Shown here piece by piece: positions 25,870-38,508 of a DNA stretch of 64,000 nucleotides. Under the pieces are notes generated by a model. That model made no database searches and was not told the origin of the DNA. It worked only from the letters and a program-made list of their open reading frames with translations. Source of the DNA: Holacanthus passer (taxonomy: Eukaryota > Chordata > Actinopteri > Pomacanthidae); contig JAFREQ010000003.1 of assembly GCA_025331565.1 (NCBI GenBank), forward strand, positions 10,223,001-10,287,000. Direction: 5' to 3'. Numbering within the stretch: the first letter of the stretch is position 1; each line of letters opens with the position of its first letter. The translations under genes were made by a program, and so were the position numbers.

Positions 25870-26594
25870 ATGGCAAGAGAAAAAAAACGAGACTTTGAAA
25901 GAGAGTTCACTGTTGGGTCACAGGAGCTTTAGTCACTAAGACGGCTCAACTGGCTGCTTTTCAATTGGGACCGTGACTAAAGTGACGTCTGCATTTGGAT
26001 CTATGGGAGAGACACCAGCGACCAGCAACGATTGTGGTCGACGGTGCTCATTTGATGAACGTAATTCTCATGCATTAGTGTGATGTGTAAGGAAAAACAG
26101 AAGAGCAACTCTTCCTCAGGTGACAGAGAATGTCAGGACGTGATCAGACTGTCAGCAAGACCAGTCCGTACAGGAATATTATAGGATGCACATCTGAGAG
26201 TTCAGTGGTGCAAAGGCTGGTCTACAGAGTGGTGGAAAAAAGTGATCTGGTCAGATGAGTCATCCTTCAGCATATTCTCCACAAGTGGGCGAGTGCATAT
26301 GTGGCCACACCAAAAAGAACGAGACAGGCCTGAATGCTTGACCCCTACAGTGAGGGGACCCAGTGGCTCTATTATGCTGCAAATTACATTCTGCATTTTC
26401 TGGCATGGCTTGCTCCACTTGTCCCCTTTTAGAGGAAAGGGTCACTGCAAATCAGTCCAAAGTTGTTCTGAGTGATTTATCTAATGATAAAACATTTCTG
26501 TCTTGATGAGAGTGGTCCCTTCCATGATGACAATGACTCCATCCATAGGATACAAATGGTCACTGAATGGAATGAAAATGATGTGAGTCATATG
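25870..26594 (+). pseudogene. Tc1-like transposase remnant (DDE superfamily), broken
   Basis: A Tc1/mariner-type transposase would cut and paste its own element in the nucleus. The frame starts MAREKKRDFERE at 25,870. It continues, with frameshifts, through VTKTAQL and TKVTSAFGSMG, which correspond to the N-terminal helix-turn-helix part. After a badly decayed middle comes VIWSDESSFSIF (near 26,242), which carries the first catalytic Asp, then SGRVHMW and PECLTPTV. HDDNDSIH (near 26,525) carries the second Asp, followed by TEWNENDVSHM. The sequence then stops at 26,594, before the NPIE segment with the catalytic Glu. The copy has several frameshifts and stops and is non-functional. A family-typical protein is about 340 residues; roughly two thirds is represented. 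The break adjoins the hAT-like remnant. Confidence 0.85.
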
Positions 26595-27400
26595 TTACGG
26601 CCTTCGCGTCGTATGTGAACATATGGACCGACGTGTTAGACAGCGCTCTCTCAACCACTACCATCAAAACACCAAATGAGGGACTATCCTTTGAAAGAAT
26701 GGCGTTCATCCCGAGTTCCAGACACTTAGTAGTACTATCATGGATTTCTGTTCCCATGAATGTAATTGTGGACATCAGGGAGAAATGTGGGCTTTTGTTT
26801 TGGGAACAAACATTTACACACAGGGAAGCTTCTTATATCCTTTAACAAAGTCACAAACACCACTACAGATGCACTTTTTGATTTGTTTGACGCACTGCTC
26901 GTTCAAAAATGCCAAGGACATTGTTGTGATAGCGCCGCTAATGTGTCTGAGACATACTGGCAGATGCGCAGCAACAGATGTGAGTCTTGTCACTGTTTGG
27001 GCACATTATAAATTTAGCTGTGCAGGACACGGCCTGGAGCGTACCTGCTTGTCACAACAATATGAAGAGTGGAAACGGCAGCTTCGCCATCCATCATGTG
27101 AATCTACCACAACGTTCATGTAGATATTGGATGTTTTTCCTTGTCATAACAGGAGTTATGCAGGAAAATAGGCAAATTGCTTTGCCCCTGCAGAGGACTG
27201 GCACATATTTCACATTAAAACTGATGCTTATCTTTTCTCCTGTACTGACACAGCAAATGCAGCTTTTTAAAACACCAGGCTGCACCTCAGCAAAATCACT
27301 CAAATGTCTGCAAGAGGATGTGAAACAGCTCTGTGACAAATGGCATGAAGAATGAATGGCATGACTTTGTAAATGCACAAGCACTGCAGTCAAATGATTT
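26595..27400 (+). pseudogene. hAT-type transposase remnant, frameshifted
   Basis: Several overlapping frames together show hAT features. DSAANV at about 26,928-26,945 matches the D-x-AAN-x motif, and GHIINLAVQD at about 26,999-27,028 matches the conserved C-x2-H-x-LNL-x-V block. These two motifs lie in different frames; one extra G in the GGG at about 26,999-27,001 explains the shift. Downstream, a frame ending at 27,355 (KSLKCLQEDVKQLCDKWHEE) is compatible with the region after that block. The zinc-finger N-terminus and the C-terminal dimerisation region were not found, and no 8-bp target duplication could be identified. It is a dead fragment abutting the Tc1-like remnant. Confidence 0.65.
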
Positions 27401-30400
27401 AAACTTTGATGATTGATTTAAACACACAATGTGCACATTTTGCACATGTGCGAGTCAGCTGTTTCCAGGACCGTGTTGCTGTGCGAGCTACTCTCAAAAC
27501 TTATCATTAGCAATTTGTTCCTTAGTATCATTCTTCAAGAATGATGGCGCTACAAGGGGAGGATAGAGAACACGCTTTATAGTCTGACAGTATATGAAGG
27601 TGTATTTGTGAGCAGCAGACCTACGCTGAGAAAAAGAAGTGTTAAAAATAAATTTGGCATTTTAAAACTTTTGAAATCCTAAATGGAATTCATGAAACTG
27701 TTTTTGTTTATCAAATGGCTGTGCACACATCAGAAATGTTTTTTTCAAGTTGAAAAATGATGAACTGTGAAAGACTGGCATGAACAATGAAATGAACAAT
27801 AAGTGAAGGAGTTTGCCAGAGGGTGTTTTTTTTTTGTCTGAATAAAGAAATATTTTTCTTATGGGGGCGGGATCTTACAAACTGTAACTACATGACATGT
27901 TGCCAAAACCTCAAACAGGAGATCCAAAGACTTAGTCAAGCAAAGAAGTTGTCAGTTATGTGGAGCAGCAATGTCGTGTTGAGGCCTATTTCCGAATGTC
28001 TATATTTCTAATTTTTTTTTTCTCCAACACACCACACACGTTGTCCAGCGTCAACACTGGCCCGCTGGTTTGGAACTGTTGCTTGTTTACGCCACTGTGG
28101 GATGGAGTCCAAATCCAAATGGCAATTCAAATGGGACAGTCCAAATGACTGGCATGAGTTTCATTGGCCGCAGCCCTTTTAATGCACTTGCTCTTGGCAT
28201 GTTACACAATATTAAATTCATTTTAACCCTTTTAACTTTTCTGGATAGCACTTCTAGTAAGTTTGGCCAAGCACAGTGACATGACAGCAACGTCGCACCA
28301 CTGCTCCGTGAAAATGTCTCTTCTTTCATTTTCTTAGCTTTACTTCTTGTATATTCTGTACAGGACATAAAACTATATATTTTTGAATAGTTAGTGTAGA
28401 TTTTCATCTTTGGTGTCACATATTGGCTTGAATGTGTGAGTGCCACATAAAGGGAATTGTCATCAGATAGACTTGAGAGACAGTGTAAAGGCAGATGTAT
28501 TCATAACGTGTCATCCGACCACGTCTGAGGGCAAAAGTGTTTAAAGCTGCTGTGAACAGCCTCACTCGAAGGTAGGCAGAGTCATAGCGAGAGGGCGAGC
28601 TAAGATTAAGTGTGGTAATGGCACATACTTATAGACAAGCTTTCGTCACAGGTGTTCAAAGTGTTGTATTCATTGGTAGGAAAAGTCATCTGAAGAATGA
28701 AAACAAGAGAGCTTAGCAGAGAGGTATAACCTTGCTTTTCCTCGCTTGTGTGAACCTCCATGTGCATGCATGCGTGCATTGTCTGTTTTGGAAAGTAAAA
28801 GAAAAAGTGTTGGAAGGATGGTGGGTGAGTGGGTTTGACAATAATAATAAAATATACAGTATAAAATAACACCAAACTATAAGACGTTTAAAAAAAAAAA
28901 AAAAAGTAGACATAATATATTCAAATAGCCAAATTCCATGTGTAATATATCTTTACATTTTCACTAAAAACAGTATATCCCATGTTTTCCGTCATGCTGT
29001 CCAGAGAACTGACTAGATCTGTGATGACAACAAGAAGAAGGCGATCAAAGGAGGCAATAAATTGGTTTCATATGTGGCCCCTGCAGCTGGTGGATAAAAC
29101 CTTGAAGCTCAATTTATGGAATGCATCCAACTGTTTCCATTCAAAATTGTCTTTTGAGGAAACACTGTTATAATTTGGAAAATACGATGCATTTGTGTGT
29201 TGCTACAGGTGAGATGATCAGCATCTGTTTCATTTCTGTTCAATCAGTAGACAGATATTTGTTAAAATAAAGAAGCAGAGGGAAGCTGCTAGTCTGGTAA
29301 AATGCTGTCAAACAACTCCACAGCTTTGTTCTTTATAAAGTGTATAAAGTGGTGAATTTAAATTAGAATGTATGTATGTTGTAGAAAGTCAACATCAATA
29401 AGTCAGCTGTTTTCTTTAAACTAGCAGCTTAACGGTGAGAATAGGTCTGCTGAAATTTTGTGACATCACTGGCTTCAGTCCAAACATATGCAAACATATT
29501 GCATTTGCTTTTTGACATCCGAGACCTATCTGTGCACCACATGTATAGATGTTCCACTGCCATAAACAAATTAATGGCTGAAATGATCTTTCTAACCACT
29601 GCTGCACTCCTCACCATAAACATTAGATCATGTCTTTCCTATATAACAGGTTTCAGTCACCAGCCACAAGCTGCAGCAACTTAACTGTAACTCTGTAATT
29701 TCTCTCCCAATCGTGTCTGCTGTGCACTAAGAGCCATGACTGCTGGCTGTTACTGTGTTATTAAGTTACCTTTCTCTTTCAGACGCTCCTGGCCTGTTTC
29801 CGCTCCGGCATAGGTTGTTCTGGTAATCACTGTAAAACATCCCAGAGCCGTTCTTTGATTGGCCGACCAGAGCAGCACTCTGGGCTGTCATTTCTTATTT
29901 GGGAAAGAGGGGATGTTCATGCCCACAGACAGCACTAGATTTGATTGGAATAACACTGGTGCGCACCGAGCGGGCAGACATGTCCATCTTGACAGTGACT
30001 GCAGGAGGAGAAGCCAGCCACATGGAGAAATCAGCCTCGACTTTTCACTTTAATTTGTGGAAGAGAAAGCACATAAATACCAATCTGGATATGTTGAGAC
30101 GCAGACGCAAGAATTAAATATTCAAGTGAACAAAAATTAAGCAGGTCTTTCTTCAGTGACACCTAGTTTTCATCATATCAATTTGTGGATTTTCAATAGA
30201 GGCTTCCCTGTTATGGAAGAGACTGCGTGTGTGCGTGTGTGTCTGCCTGCATTATTAGTCTGATCCCTTGATGAATGGACCTTTCATTATTCAAACAATA
30301 TTCTTTCACTATTTGAAGGTAAACTTATTATTTACTTGATCTCTATTAATTCTGTGAAATGATGTGGTCACTCTATTTCAGCTCGTCAGTATCTGGACAA

Positions 30401-31429
30401 CCTTCACAAGCCTGACAGTGTCAAGCTTGGTTATCACGACGCCCAAATGAATCCGAGATGCTCGGTTTTCCATATTCATGATCCGTATCCGCACAAGTTT
30501 TTTTTTTTTTTGTTTTACACAGGAAACGTATTGAAGGCAGACTGTGACACGCTCCTCCAAAGGGCAACTACCCCATGACTTTGATTAATCAGTCTCATTG
30601 GAATGATGTCACATGTTCTTTATTTTCTCATACAGAGTGCAAGCAGAACAGATGGTATTTGGGAGTAACATATTCTCATTAGAAGGCCCAGAATCTGCAT
30701 ATCTGAAAGGGAAAACGAGAGAGAAAAAAAAAAAAAGGGTGGGGGTGGGGGGGTGTAAAGTCCTCAGAGTTTTGGCACAGATCAACTCTCTGACCTTCTG
30801 TCCGGTCTGCTGGCCGACAGGCAGGAATAAAAGGATGGAGCGGGGAAGGAAAACTGACAGGCTCTCAGTAGCAGAGAGCTCCAGATCTGAGTCGGCCTAA
30901 TCAGTAATCACTGATATGCTGCTTTCACCTTTTACAGGGCTTTTGTTACGAGAGAAAATCAATAAGCCGCAATACTCTCCATACAAATATAAAGGTTGAG
31001 ACTCTACTGTAACCACATTCATAATAATCACTATGTGCATGTTTGTATGTGTTTCGCTGCATGAGAGCACTGCACAACAGCATTAAGTGAGTGATGGGAA
31101 ATCAAAGAATATATCATCAATGAGTTCATTACCATCAAAAAATAAAACGCATTTTAAAGCAGCTTGAAAAACATAAAGAGGTCAGATTTGACTGATTACC
31201 AGAACAAATGCGTAGTTGAAAAGAAACTTGTTTCTCTTTAACTCCTGCACCTGAAACGTTTTGGCCTTTGAGTTTGCTCCCATGCGTTTGAGCATGCTTT
31301 CCTCGGAGGATGCGGTGCCCTTTTGTTTATCTAACGTTACCTGGCAGCTAAATGGCATGGCGTGCACCTGACTGACGTGTCAAAAAGGGAAAGATGGCTG
31401 TCTCCTCCGATCACTCTTTCAAATTCATT
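27401..31429. other. Non-coding stretch, nothing firmly assigned
   Basis: Mostly AT-rich with A/T runs (27,826-27,835, 28,890-28,905, 30,499-30,511) and a purine/G tract at 30,717-30,753. An acceptor-like TTTCTCTTTCAG at about 29,771-29,782 precedes a GC-richer 30 bases, but no exon could be defined. None of the frames carries a recognisable domain. Confidence 0.4.
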
Positions 31430-32310
31430 GCATCACTTACAGCAGGTTAAGCCGGCGTTGCTTCTTGCAGTGACGAGTAGCTGCAATAGCGGGATGTTTG
31501 CTGGGGCTGTATCATTGGCATATAGGTCATGTCTGCTCTCAGTGGGAGTTGGACTCTGCCAAGGTTGTGCTTTGTCACCTGTGACTTTCATGGGCAGGGT
31601 TTCGAGCATCAGTCAAAAAATGACTTTATGATTTATCCAGTTTTGCAGTTGCAGGATTGCATCTGTGCTTTCCGCAGATGAAGTATGTGCATGCTGGGGC
31701 AGTTTGTAGCTGTGTGTAAAGCAGCTGGGAAAAGGGGCAGAACCTCTGAGTTTAAGGGGAAAGTTGGCGTGAAAAGGTGCATTCTTTATTTCCAGTTGAG
31801 GGTGTGTTGGAGCCTCTGGTGATGGTGCACAATTATCTTCGGTAAATCAGTGCAGCAGCTGCAGCCATGCAAGCCAGGCCACTGTGGTGAAGAGAGAAAG
31901 CTCACATGATTCCCACTCAGTTTAATGTGTTTTCTTACCCTGACCACAGCGTACGAGTTTGGTGGAGAAGATGGACACGAGCTCCTAAAGTTAGTTTCCT
32001 CAACAGGTTGTGTGTATATGCTTAGAAGTTGTGTGAGGAGCTCAAATATCCTGAAATAGTTCAGAGAAGAGAGTCTGCTCATTTGCATTGAAAAGAGCCA
32101 GCAGGGGTGAATCAGGCATTGATTAGGATGCCTTCCAGGCACCTCCCAATGGAGGCGTTCCAGCAGAGCCAGACTGGCTTAGATATGCTTCTGAATTTCC
32201 CATGAGTGGATTCGGCTATAGGGTAAAGGATTACTGGTTAAGTCTGCTGTTATGTCAACACAGACTCCGGTTGTGGGTTTGAAAAAAGGATGGATGGATG
32301 AACAAGTTTG
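31430..32310 (+). mobile_element. Decayed non-LTR retrotransposon (LINE) remnant
   Basis: The frame ending at 31,631 reads VGVGLCQGCALSPVTFM, matching the RT block VGLRQGC-LSP-LF-FM of a common fish LINE. Further on, nucleotide blocks match the 3' half of the same family: AAATCAGTGCAGCAGCTGCA near 31,844, GTGGTGAAGAGAGAAAGCT near 31,882, GAAAAGAGCCAGCAGGGGTG near 32,091, TTAGGATGCCTTCCAGGCACC near 32,123, and the end GGATGGATGGATGAAC near 32,287. The FADD catalytic block is deleted and there are many stops, so the copy is dead. The clade is not assigned. Confidence 0.8.
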
Positions 32311-33227
32311 AACTTTGCACTTGGTAACTGACAGCGATCAACAGTGTCTGTAGCTCCACAGTTCCATATCGCTGTTATAGCTTCTCCAATTTCCGCTAAC
32401 TAGTCTGCCTCATGTGTGACTTACAGTGGGAAAAAGTGAAACTGCTGCAGAAACTAACAGCGTAGTTATACACAGTTACCACTGAGTATGGGCTGCATAC
32501 GATCGGCTGGTCTGCAGGGAAAGTGATTGGCTGCAGCCTGTTTTCTCCACATGCCTCTGAATCAGGATTTGTGCAGAGACGATTGCAATCTGTCCTTCTC
32601 ACCTCAGCTACAACATCTTTGAGAGAATTCCCTCAGGCCGGAGGCTGCAGTCTATGAAGATGAATGGCACCGTAAATGTTTCTGCAAGCTGGAGCTGTAG
32701 CTGTAAAACCAACCAGATTCTGATATGATAAAGCAATCAGCGTTCAAGTAGCGCTTCAGCGCCGCTTTGCAACCAAAGCTAAAATGCAAGTATCATGCAG
32801 ACGGCATAACCCCGGCCGCATCACACACCCACACATGCATGATCCAAAAAAAAAACACTTGTTCCCTTTGTTTGTTTCATCTCTAGACCCCACAGCCTCC
32901 GGAGAGAAGTGATGTGACTTCATGCCCCAGGACCTGCCAGTGGGAAAGTGGCCTTGCAAAGCCCTTGTAGTTGAGTCTGACTCATTCTGTGTCTCACACC
33001 GCAGCCACAACAACAACCACAGACCTCAAGCTCTCTCAGGTAAAAGTCAGATAGTTAGAAGCTTTAGTGCCAGCAGGCCAAAGTCTAAACACCGGTGCTG
33101 ACTGCAGGAGAAAAAGCAGACCCCATAACCATCTCTGCCCTCGACTATGAAGGTGAAAAGGGAAGTGGCCTTTTTTTTCTGTAGCAGTTCACCCCGCTGA
33201 GGTGAAAATAAACAACCAGAGATGACA
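32311..33227. other. Non-coding stretch, nothing assigned
   Basis: The frames at 32,396-32,602 and 32,756-33,016 (both minus) have no recognisable domain. Confidence 0.4.
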
Positions 33228-33239
33228 AGATAGATAGAC

Positions 33240-33293
<54 letters not shown>

Positions 33294-33296
33294 ATA
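33228..33296. repeat. (GATA)n microsatellite
   Basis: About sixteen GATA units with one GACA interruption near the left and an AATA at the right. The translated minus frames (LSIYLSIY repeats) are artefacts of this array. Length is likely polymorphic. Confidence 0.97.
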
Positions 33297-33800
33297 GTCC
33301 AACATCTGTGAATTTGTCTTCCCAAATATAACAAAAATATAGGGATCTATGTTGGTTACCATTCAAAACTATCTACTAGAGCATCTACTATATAAATGCA
33401 ATAGCAAAGTTATTTTATTTTTTTCTGTACCCTTAAATTAGACTTGTCATCATGTTACATAGAGACAGACAGGTAGCGGTGCACATTTTCTAATGATGAT
33501 GTGCATTAGTGCCTTCCATCAACATGTTCTTTCCATCATTATCTTCTCTGGACACTGACCTGATGCCCCTTTGCTTCAGTCATTAAATAAATATAGTATT
33601 TTTCCCTTGAATCTCTGTGAGTAGCTGCAGGCCAACCTCCTAATCCTTTTTCCTATCACAGTTTTAGAGAAAAAAAAAAATAATCCCAAGAAAGCAACAG
33701 TAATACCTTTTATGACCCACCACAATATTTCAGAGCAGATCTACAGTTTCTGAGACGGTCCTGCAGGCAGTGCTGCTCCTGGTGTCTTCTTTTAAGATAA
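33297..33800. other. AT-rich non-coding stretch
   Basis: No exon or mobile element seen. Confidence 0.4.
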
Positions 33801-34170
33801 GTAACTGCGAGACTATAATTTAATCATTTCAAACCTGTGCGGCAATCAATACGATAAACTCAACCCATTCTGCCTCAAAACATGGATGGGACCGAAATAG
33901 CACTCGCATTGTTTATGTCCCAGTTCACCAGCAGAACTTTATAAGTAACACTGAGTCTCCATTATGGTCTAATCCCTGGCAGCGCATTGGATTGGCCTTT
34001 CCTTTTAATCCGATTATTGTAAAACACAATACAGGATCTATGATTGCTGTGCAATCCACACCTATCTGCCTCTGTTCAAAAGACACAGGGATCAGAGAAG
34101 CATCTGCAACTTAAATATGCAAATAATCTAAATGAGAATAATTACAGATTCACACAAACGAAGTCAGCAG
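33801..34170. promoter_or_regulatory. Candidate conserved non-coding element with octamer motif
   Basis: Repeat-free sequence with a perfect POU octamer ATGCAAAT at 34,117-34,124 inside a TAAT-rich context (AATAATCTAAATGAGAATAATTA). TTTAATCCGATTATTG near 34,003 adds further homeodomain-like cores. This resembles neural or developmental enhancers in fish. Conservation is inferred from composition only. Confidence 0.25.
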
Positions 34171-34294
34171 ATCATACTTTCTTTGATACTTTCTGAAGCC
34201 AATTATTGCTCTAAAAGCTGTTTTTATACGTCCATGAGGAGACTCAGGACCTGATCTAAGTGCAGTGTACTTTCACTTGGTCTTCTTTAGATTG

Positions 34295-34321
34295 CTCTCT
34301 CTCTCTCTCTCTCTCTCTCTT
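34295..34321. repeat. (CT)13 microsatellite
   Basis: Uninterrupted CT units, seen directly. Confidence 0.95.
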
Positions 34322-34622
34322 GGCTCGCCTTTTTTTTTTTCTATTTTCTGCTCCGACAATACTTTTTGCCAGAACTTGGAGATGTGATTACATAACCTCC
34401 TTTTCTTTTCAGCCTCCCTGCTGCATTGGTTTTTAAGCTCAGAAAGTGATTTTACATATTCTAGAGATTATTTTTAAGGCACAACTGTATCTGGCTGCGG
34501 GCTATAATAGACCCTTTAATCCTGTAGGAGCTGGGGAATTGTCTGAGACTTGAGAAAAGGCAAGGAAGCTGTAAAGAATAAAGGCATGGGAAATCATTGT
34601 CTGCCTCTGATGTTTCCTATCT

Positions 34623-34653
<31 letters not shown>

Positions 34654-34664
34654 TAATAATAATG
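34623..34664. repeat. (AAT)n microsatellite
   Basis: About fourteen trinucleotide units with one AAC interruption. Confidence 0.95.
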
Positions 34665-35009
34665 AAATATGCTCTGACATCATGTAGCTATAGCTATAAC
34701 CATCCCATGCCTATCATTGCCTTTTCATGAAAGTCTGAAAATCTCCAGCCTTTTAGCTTGTCTATGATAAAAAGGAAATTCGTCAAGGGAGGCTGAGAGA
34801 TGTCGCTTCCGCCCTAATTGCATAATTTTGATGGCTCTGATCTACACTTCTGTGGTTTGTGTACTTTGTGTTCATGACTTTTATATCTCTACCCTCCACG
34901 GATGGCGCAAGATAAAATGTTCCGAGAAAGGTTGGTTTTAATGGGAAAGTTTTATCCTCAAGTTGTTTTGTGAAATGCCACTTGCTTTCCCCCTTTAAAG
35001 AACGAGTCA

Positions 35010-35330
35010 ATCAGTGCATCCTGTGCTGGATGACGGGAGGAGGCCGTGAATTGTAAAGTCGGACTAAATCGCTGAATCTTGTAGCTCAGCCGGAGAGCAG
35101 AATTTCACCAGCTGGGATGAAAGTCGAAAATATGTTTAATTCATATCACAATTGAAGAAACATTTAAAATGTGGCATTGAAAATCCATTTGGAAAGAATT
35201 AATCAAAGCACTACGACTCAAAAATCAGCGCTTTATTAATCCCATGCAGATCGTATAATAAATATGAAACATTGATAAAACAACTAATAGATTTTAATGC
35301 AATTGCTTCGCTGAAGGTAGAAGGAGTCAG
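35010..35330. promoter_or_regulatory. Candidate conserved non-coding element
   Basis: Repeat-free sequence dense in homeodomain-type cores (TTTAATTC, AATTAATC, TTATTAAT, CTAATAGATTTTAATG) between a GC-richer left edge and an unremarkable right side. The inference is from composition only. Confidence 0.2.
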
Positions 35331-38300
35331 GGGCAAACGATCTGTGGTGTCTTCTCCGCTTTCTGTTCTCTCGCTTCCCATATTTCCTGAATCTCTGCCA
35401 ATTCTGGTATCAATCCCAGCTCTGGAGGGGGAAATTAGCACTGCGATAACTCTGCAGCTGTCCAGAGCCAGAGGATGTTCACCGGTGACTCATCGCAGCT
35501 CTAATCACATAACACAGTCTTTTCACACCTGTATAAAGCTACATGCTGGCTCCTACTTGCATGACTATCCCTGGAAAAAAAAAATGTTTCTGACAAGCTA
35601 ATCCTAAAACTTAAGCCTGACACTGCTGAGTCTATGCAAGTATCAACTTTTTTTTTGGAGGCTGGAGGTATAGCAGGCGCTTTTGCTGACCACAACCTGC
35701 TATGTTATTATTTATTTATATCCTTGTCAAATCATTGCTGCTTCACTCTGGTATTTTGACAGCTGCCTTATTTGGAGCGTGACAAGTTTAATTTAAATAG
35801 ATATGAATGCAAAAAAAAAAAAGGGGGGGGCAATTTCACTGTCTGAACAGATGGAATCAGGTGGTGTCAGCACCGTATATAAATATGTTAGTGCTGCACT
35901 TTTTTTTCTTTCTGTCTAGCAGTAATATACAGAATGTGATTTTCTGTATAAGCGAGTGTTTGGCAGTTGAGATTTAACAAAATGATAGTATTCATGCTGA
36001 ACTGCCTGCCGTGGCCAGAAGAACGAGCCTGCCTCAGCTTCTATTTCTCCTACGTTATTCCACATTTGACATGTGCATATAGCTGCTCACAGCTGGAACC
36101 TACACACCACATTAAAGGACTCTTTGAGTCCCACCATGGCAAAAAGCTTATACTGACTGATTTCTGATGGCAGCAACTGACGCACACAAGATGCACAAAT
36201 GAGGTAGAGCTGGGGTTTTTTGTTTGTTTGTTGTTTTGTTTGTTTTATTTTGTGCACTGTGCTTTTGTTGGATCGTTTAAATCTGCAAGAACAAAGTGCA
36301 GTTTCTCATGTGCACAGATTTGGCTGAGGAGCAACTAAGCAAGTGCATTGTTTTGTTGTGGACACCTGTGAACCTCTTCCAGAAATAATGTAACCAGAAG
36401 AATTGAATGGATAATTGCTCCCTGTGTGAGCTGTAGCAGAGCAACGGCCTGTGTGTGGTGTTCTTCGTTGTGTCTCCTGAGCACTTCGCCATCACTACAA
36501 TCACTTCATGAGCGCGCTTTCCACTTGAAAACGTTTTGCACTTCTGGTCTTTAGTTCTGGTCTCCACCTCAGGTCTCTAGTTTTCCTGGTTCTTGTTCAA
36601 AGGGGTAACAGAGAGAGACGGTCTCCACAGTGTCGACGGGACTCTTTAACACACCAGCTCTGCTTTGTCTCTCCTCTCTCATTTTATTTATGTTCTCACT
36701 CAACCAACTGGGTGCTTTTTATTTTTTGTAACACACACACAGACACACTAGTAAATATATATTGCAACACATGTACTCTACTACTGTTTGAAAAAGACAT
36801 CATCTCACCTGTTGTTATCACATGTGACACACTGTGATCCAAAACTATAGCAAGGGCCATACAGGTATAACAGGACTGAACTTAAACAGCTATGGGATGA
36901 CGTTGTAATAAAGATTTTGATAAAGTGGGATATTTGTTGTAAAAGTGAGCTGGACTGTATACGGTATATTGTTAGAAATGTCCATCCTTGCATTTGCTAA
37001 CTGACTTTCTTTATCTTGAAATGGAGGAGCTGACCTTTAAAAGGATGGCAACACTGGACAATATTAAAAACACCTGCCTCCAGAAATACACAGAAAACTT
37101 TTGTTACATGAAGGATACTGTAGTTTTTGTCTTTCAGCTTTCGCATTAGTAAACATCTTCCCAGTGTCACTCTTGACTATTTATTAGTATGTTTTATTTA
37201 TGTTTGTTGTATTACAGATACTTAAGTGCCTTAATGCATCAATGGATTAAAGTAATAATCTGCATCATTATCGTCATCAAATGTCTCACATACACTAGTT
37301 AAATACAACTTTTCATCAATACATGTTAAATGGATTTAATTTAAGTATCTGCATAATGGCTGTCTAGAGTCTTTCTTCTATTTTACTTTTAAAAAAATTG
37401 GAAGTTGCTGAAAGCCCCTCACCTTTCCATATCACATGAGCTACCTTGGGGTGTGAATATTTTTTTGGCCTGCTATGGAACAACACACAGAGGAATGACA
37501 TCCGAGTTTTAAAAAAAAAAAAGGGACAGTCAACTTGTTATCCAGCACCATCCAACTCCCATATTTGAATTCCAAACAATTCCTCATTCTGTTTTTCTCT
37601 TTGCCTTGTTGATCTTTCAGCAATGGATGTGGGAGATCACCCCGGGGAACAGGAGACATTTTGGTTTAATTGTGTGTGATTGGCAGACTGAGTGTTGATT
37701 TTCCTCCTCTTTCTGTCTGGATTTGGGTTTCAGAGAGCATGGGTCCATACAAAGTACCTTTGAAGAAGCCAACATACAAAAAGGGTGAAATAAATACGCT
37801 GGCCTGAACTGACCTGACATCGGCTTTAACACTGAATTTGAGAAAATGGCATGTGCTCAGGGATAAATTACTATTACACTACCACTATTACTAATTCCTA
37901 ATAGACTCAGCCTGGAGAGTCAGGCAATGCACAACACAAGATAATGCAGACATTTAAGTTTGAAAAGAAGCTGATCAAACTAAATGTTTCTATATTGGAT
38001 TTCACATCACATCCTTATAGATGCTGATGTGAAGAAAGGAAACAAGTAAGTCTTCCTTTGTGTGTCTGAGCTGGAATCAGTTGCATTAAATGACGGATAT
38101 CAAAGTTAACCATCAAAGATCGACTTGAATCACTGTCAAATGAATCCTTTGACGATTCATAAACTGTAGCCCCCTCAAGGTATTTTCTCTTAGTATACAA
38201 CGTTTATCCTTTCACTGCTTTTGGTGCAAAACTTGAAAGTATCGTGCCTTTCAAAGGAAAAGCAGCCCGGGAACCTTTAAAATTGGACTTAATGAAAGCC

Positions 38301-38359
38301 TGACATAGCGAATTTAAGCTGATGTAAAGGAAACAATTACTTTTTTGTCATTGCATTAG
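35331..38359. other. Non-coding stretch, nothing assigned
   Basis: Contains a short A-run/G-run junction at 35,811-35,829 and T/A runs. The frames on both strands (for example 36,277-36,567, 37,441-37,659 and 37,617-37,832, all minus) have no recognisable family. Confidence 0.4.
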
Positions 38360-38508
38360 GGTTTGTCATCACAACAAATGTTCCATAAAGATAAGTGGGA
38401 AAGCGAGGCCTCGTTCTGCACAACGCGATCATCTGCATTCAAGTTCTTTAAGTCACAGGAGGATCGAATGATTAATAACGACTTCAAGGATGAGGGCGCG
38501 GGAGACTG
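38360..38508 (+). other. Candidate internal exon (unidentified), weak
   Basis: An acceptor (TTTTTTGTCATTGCATTAG) is followed by 149 bases open in one frame, then a consensus donor GTGAGT at 38,509-38,514. The frame starts GLSSQQMFHKDKWES and ends with NNDFKDEGAGD. The antisense strand is also open (38,356-38,553), which lowers the weight of the frame. I do not recognise the peptide. It could equally be a conserved non-coding element. Confidence 0.18.

Noticed and set aside
29771..29815. Possible tiny exon after TTTCTCTTTCAG ending at a GTTGTT step
   Set aside because: The donor is poor, the segment is only about 30 bases and no peptide was recognisable.
33047..33366. Minus frames with LSIYLSIY repeats
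   Set aside because: They are translations of the (GATA)n array.
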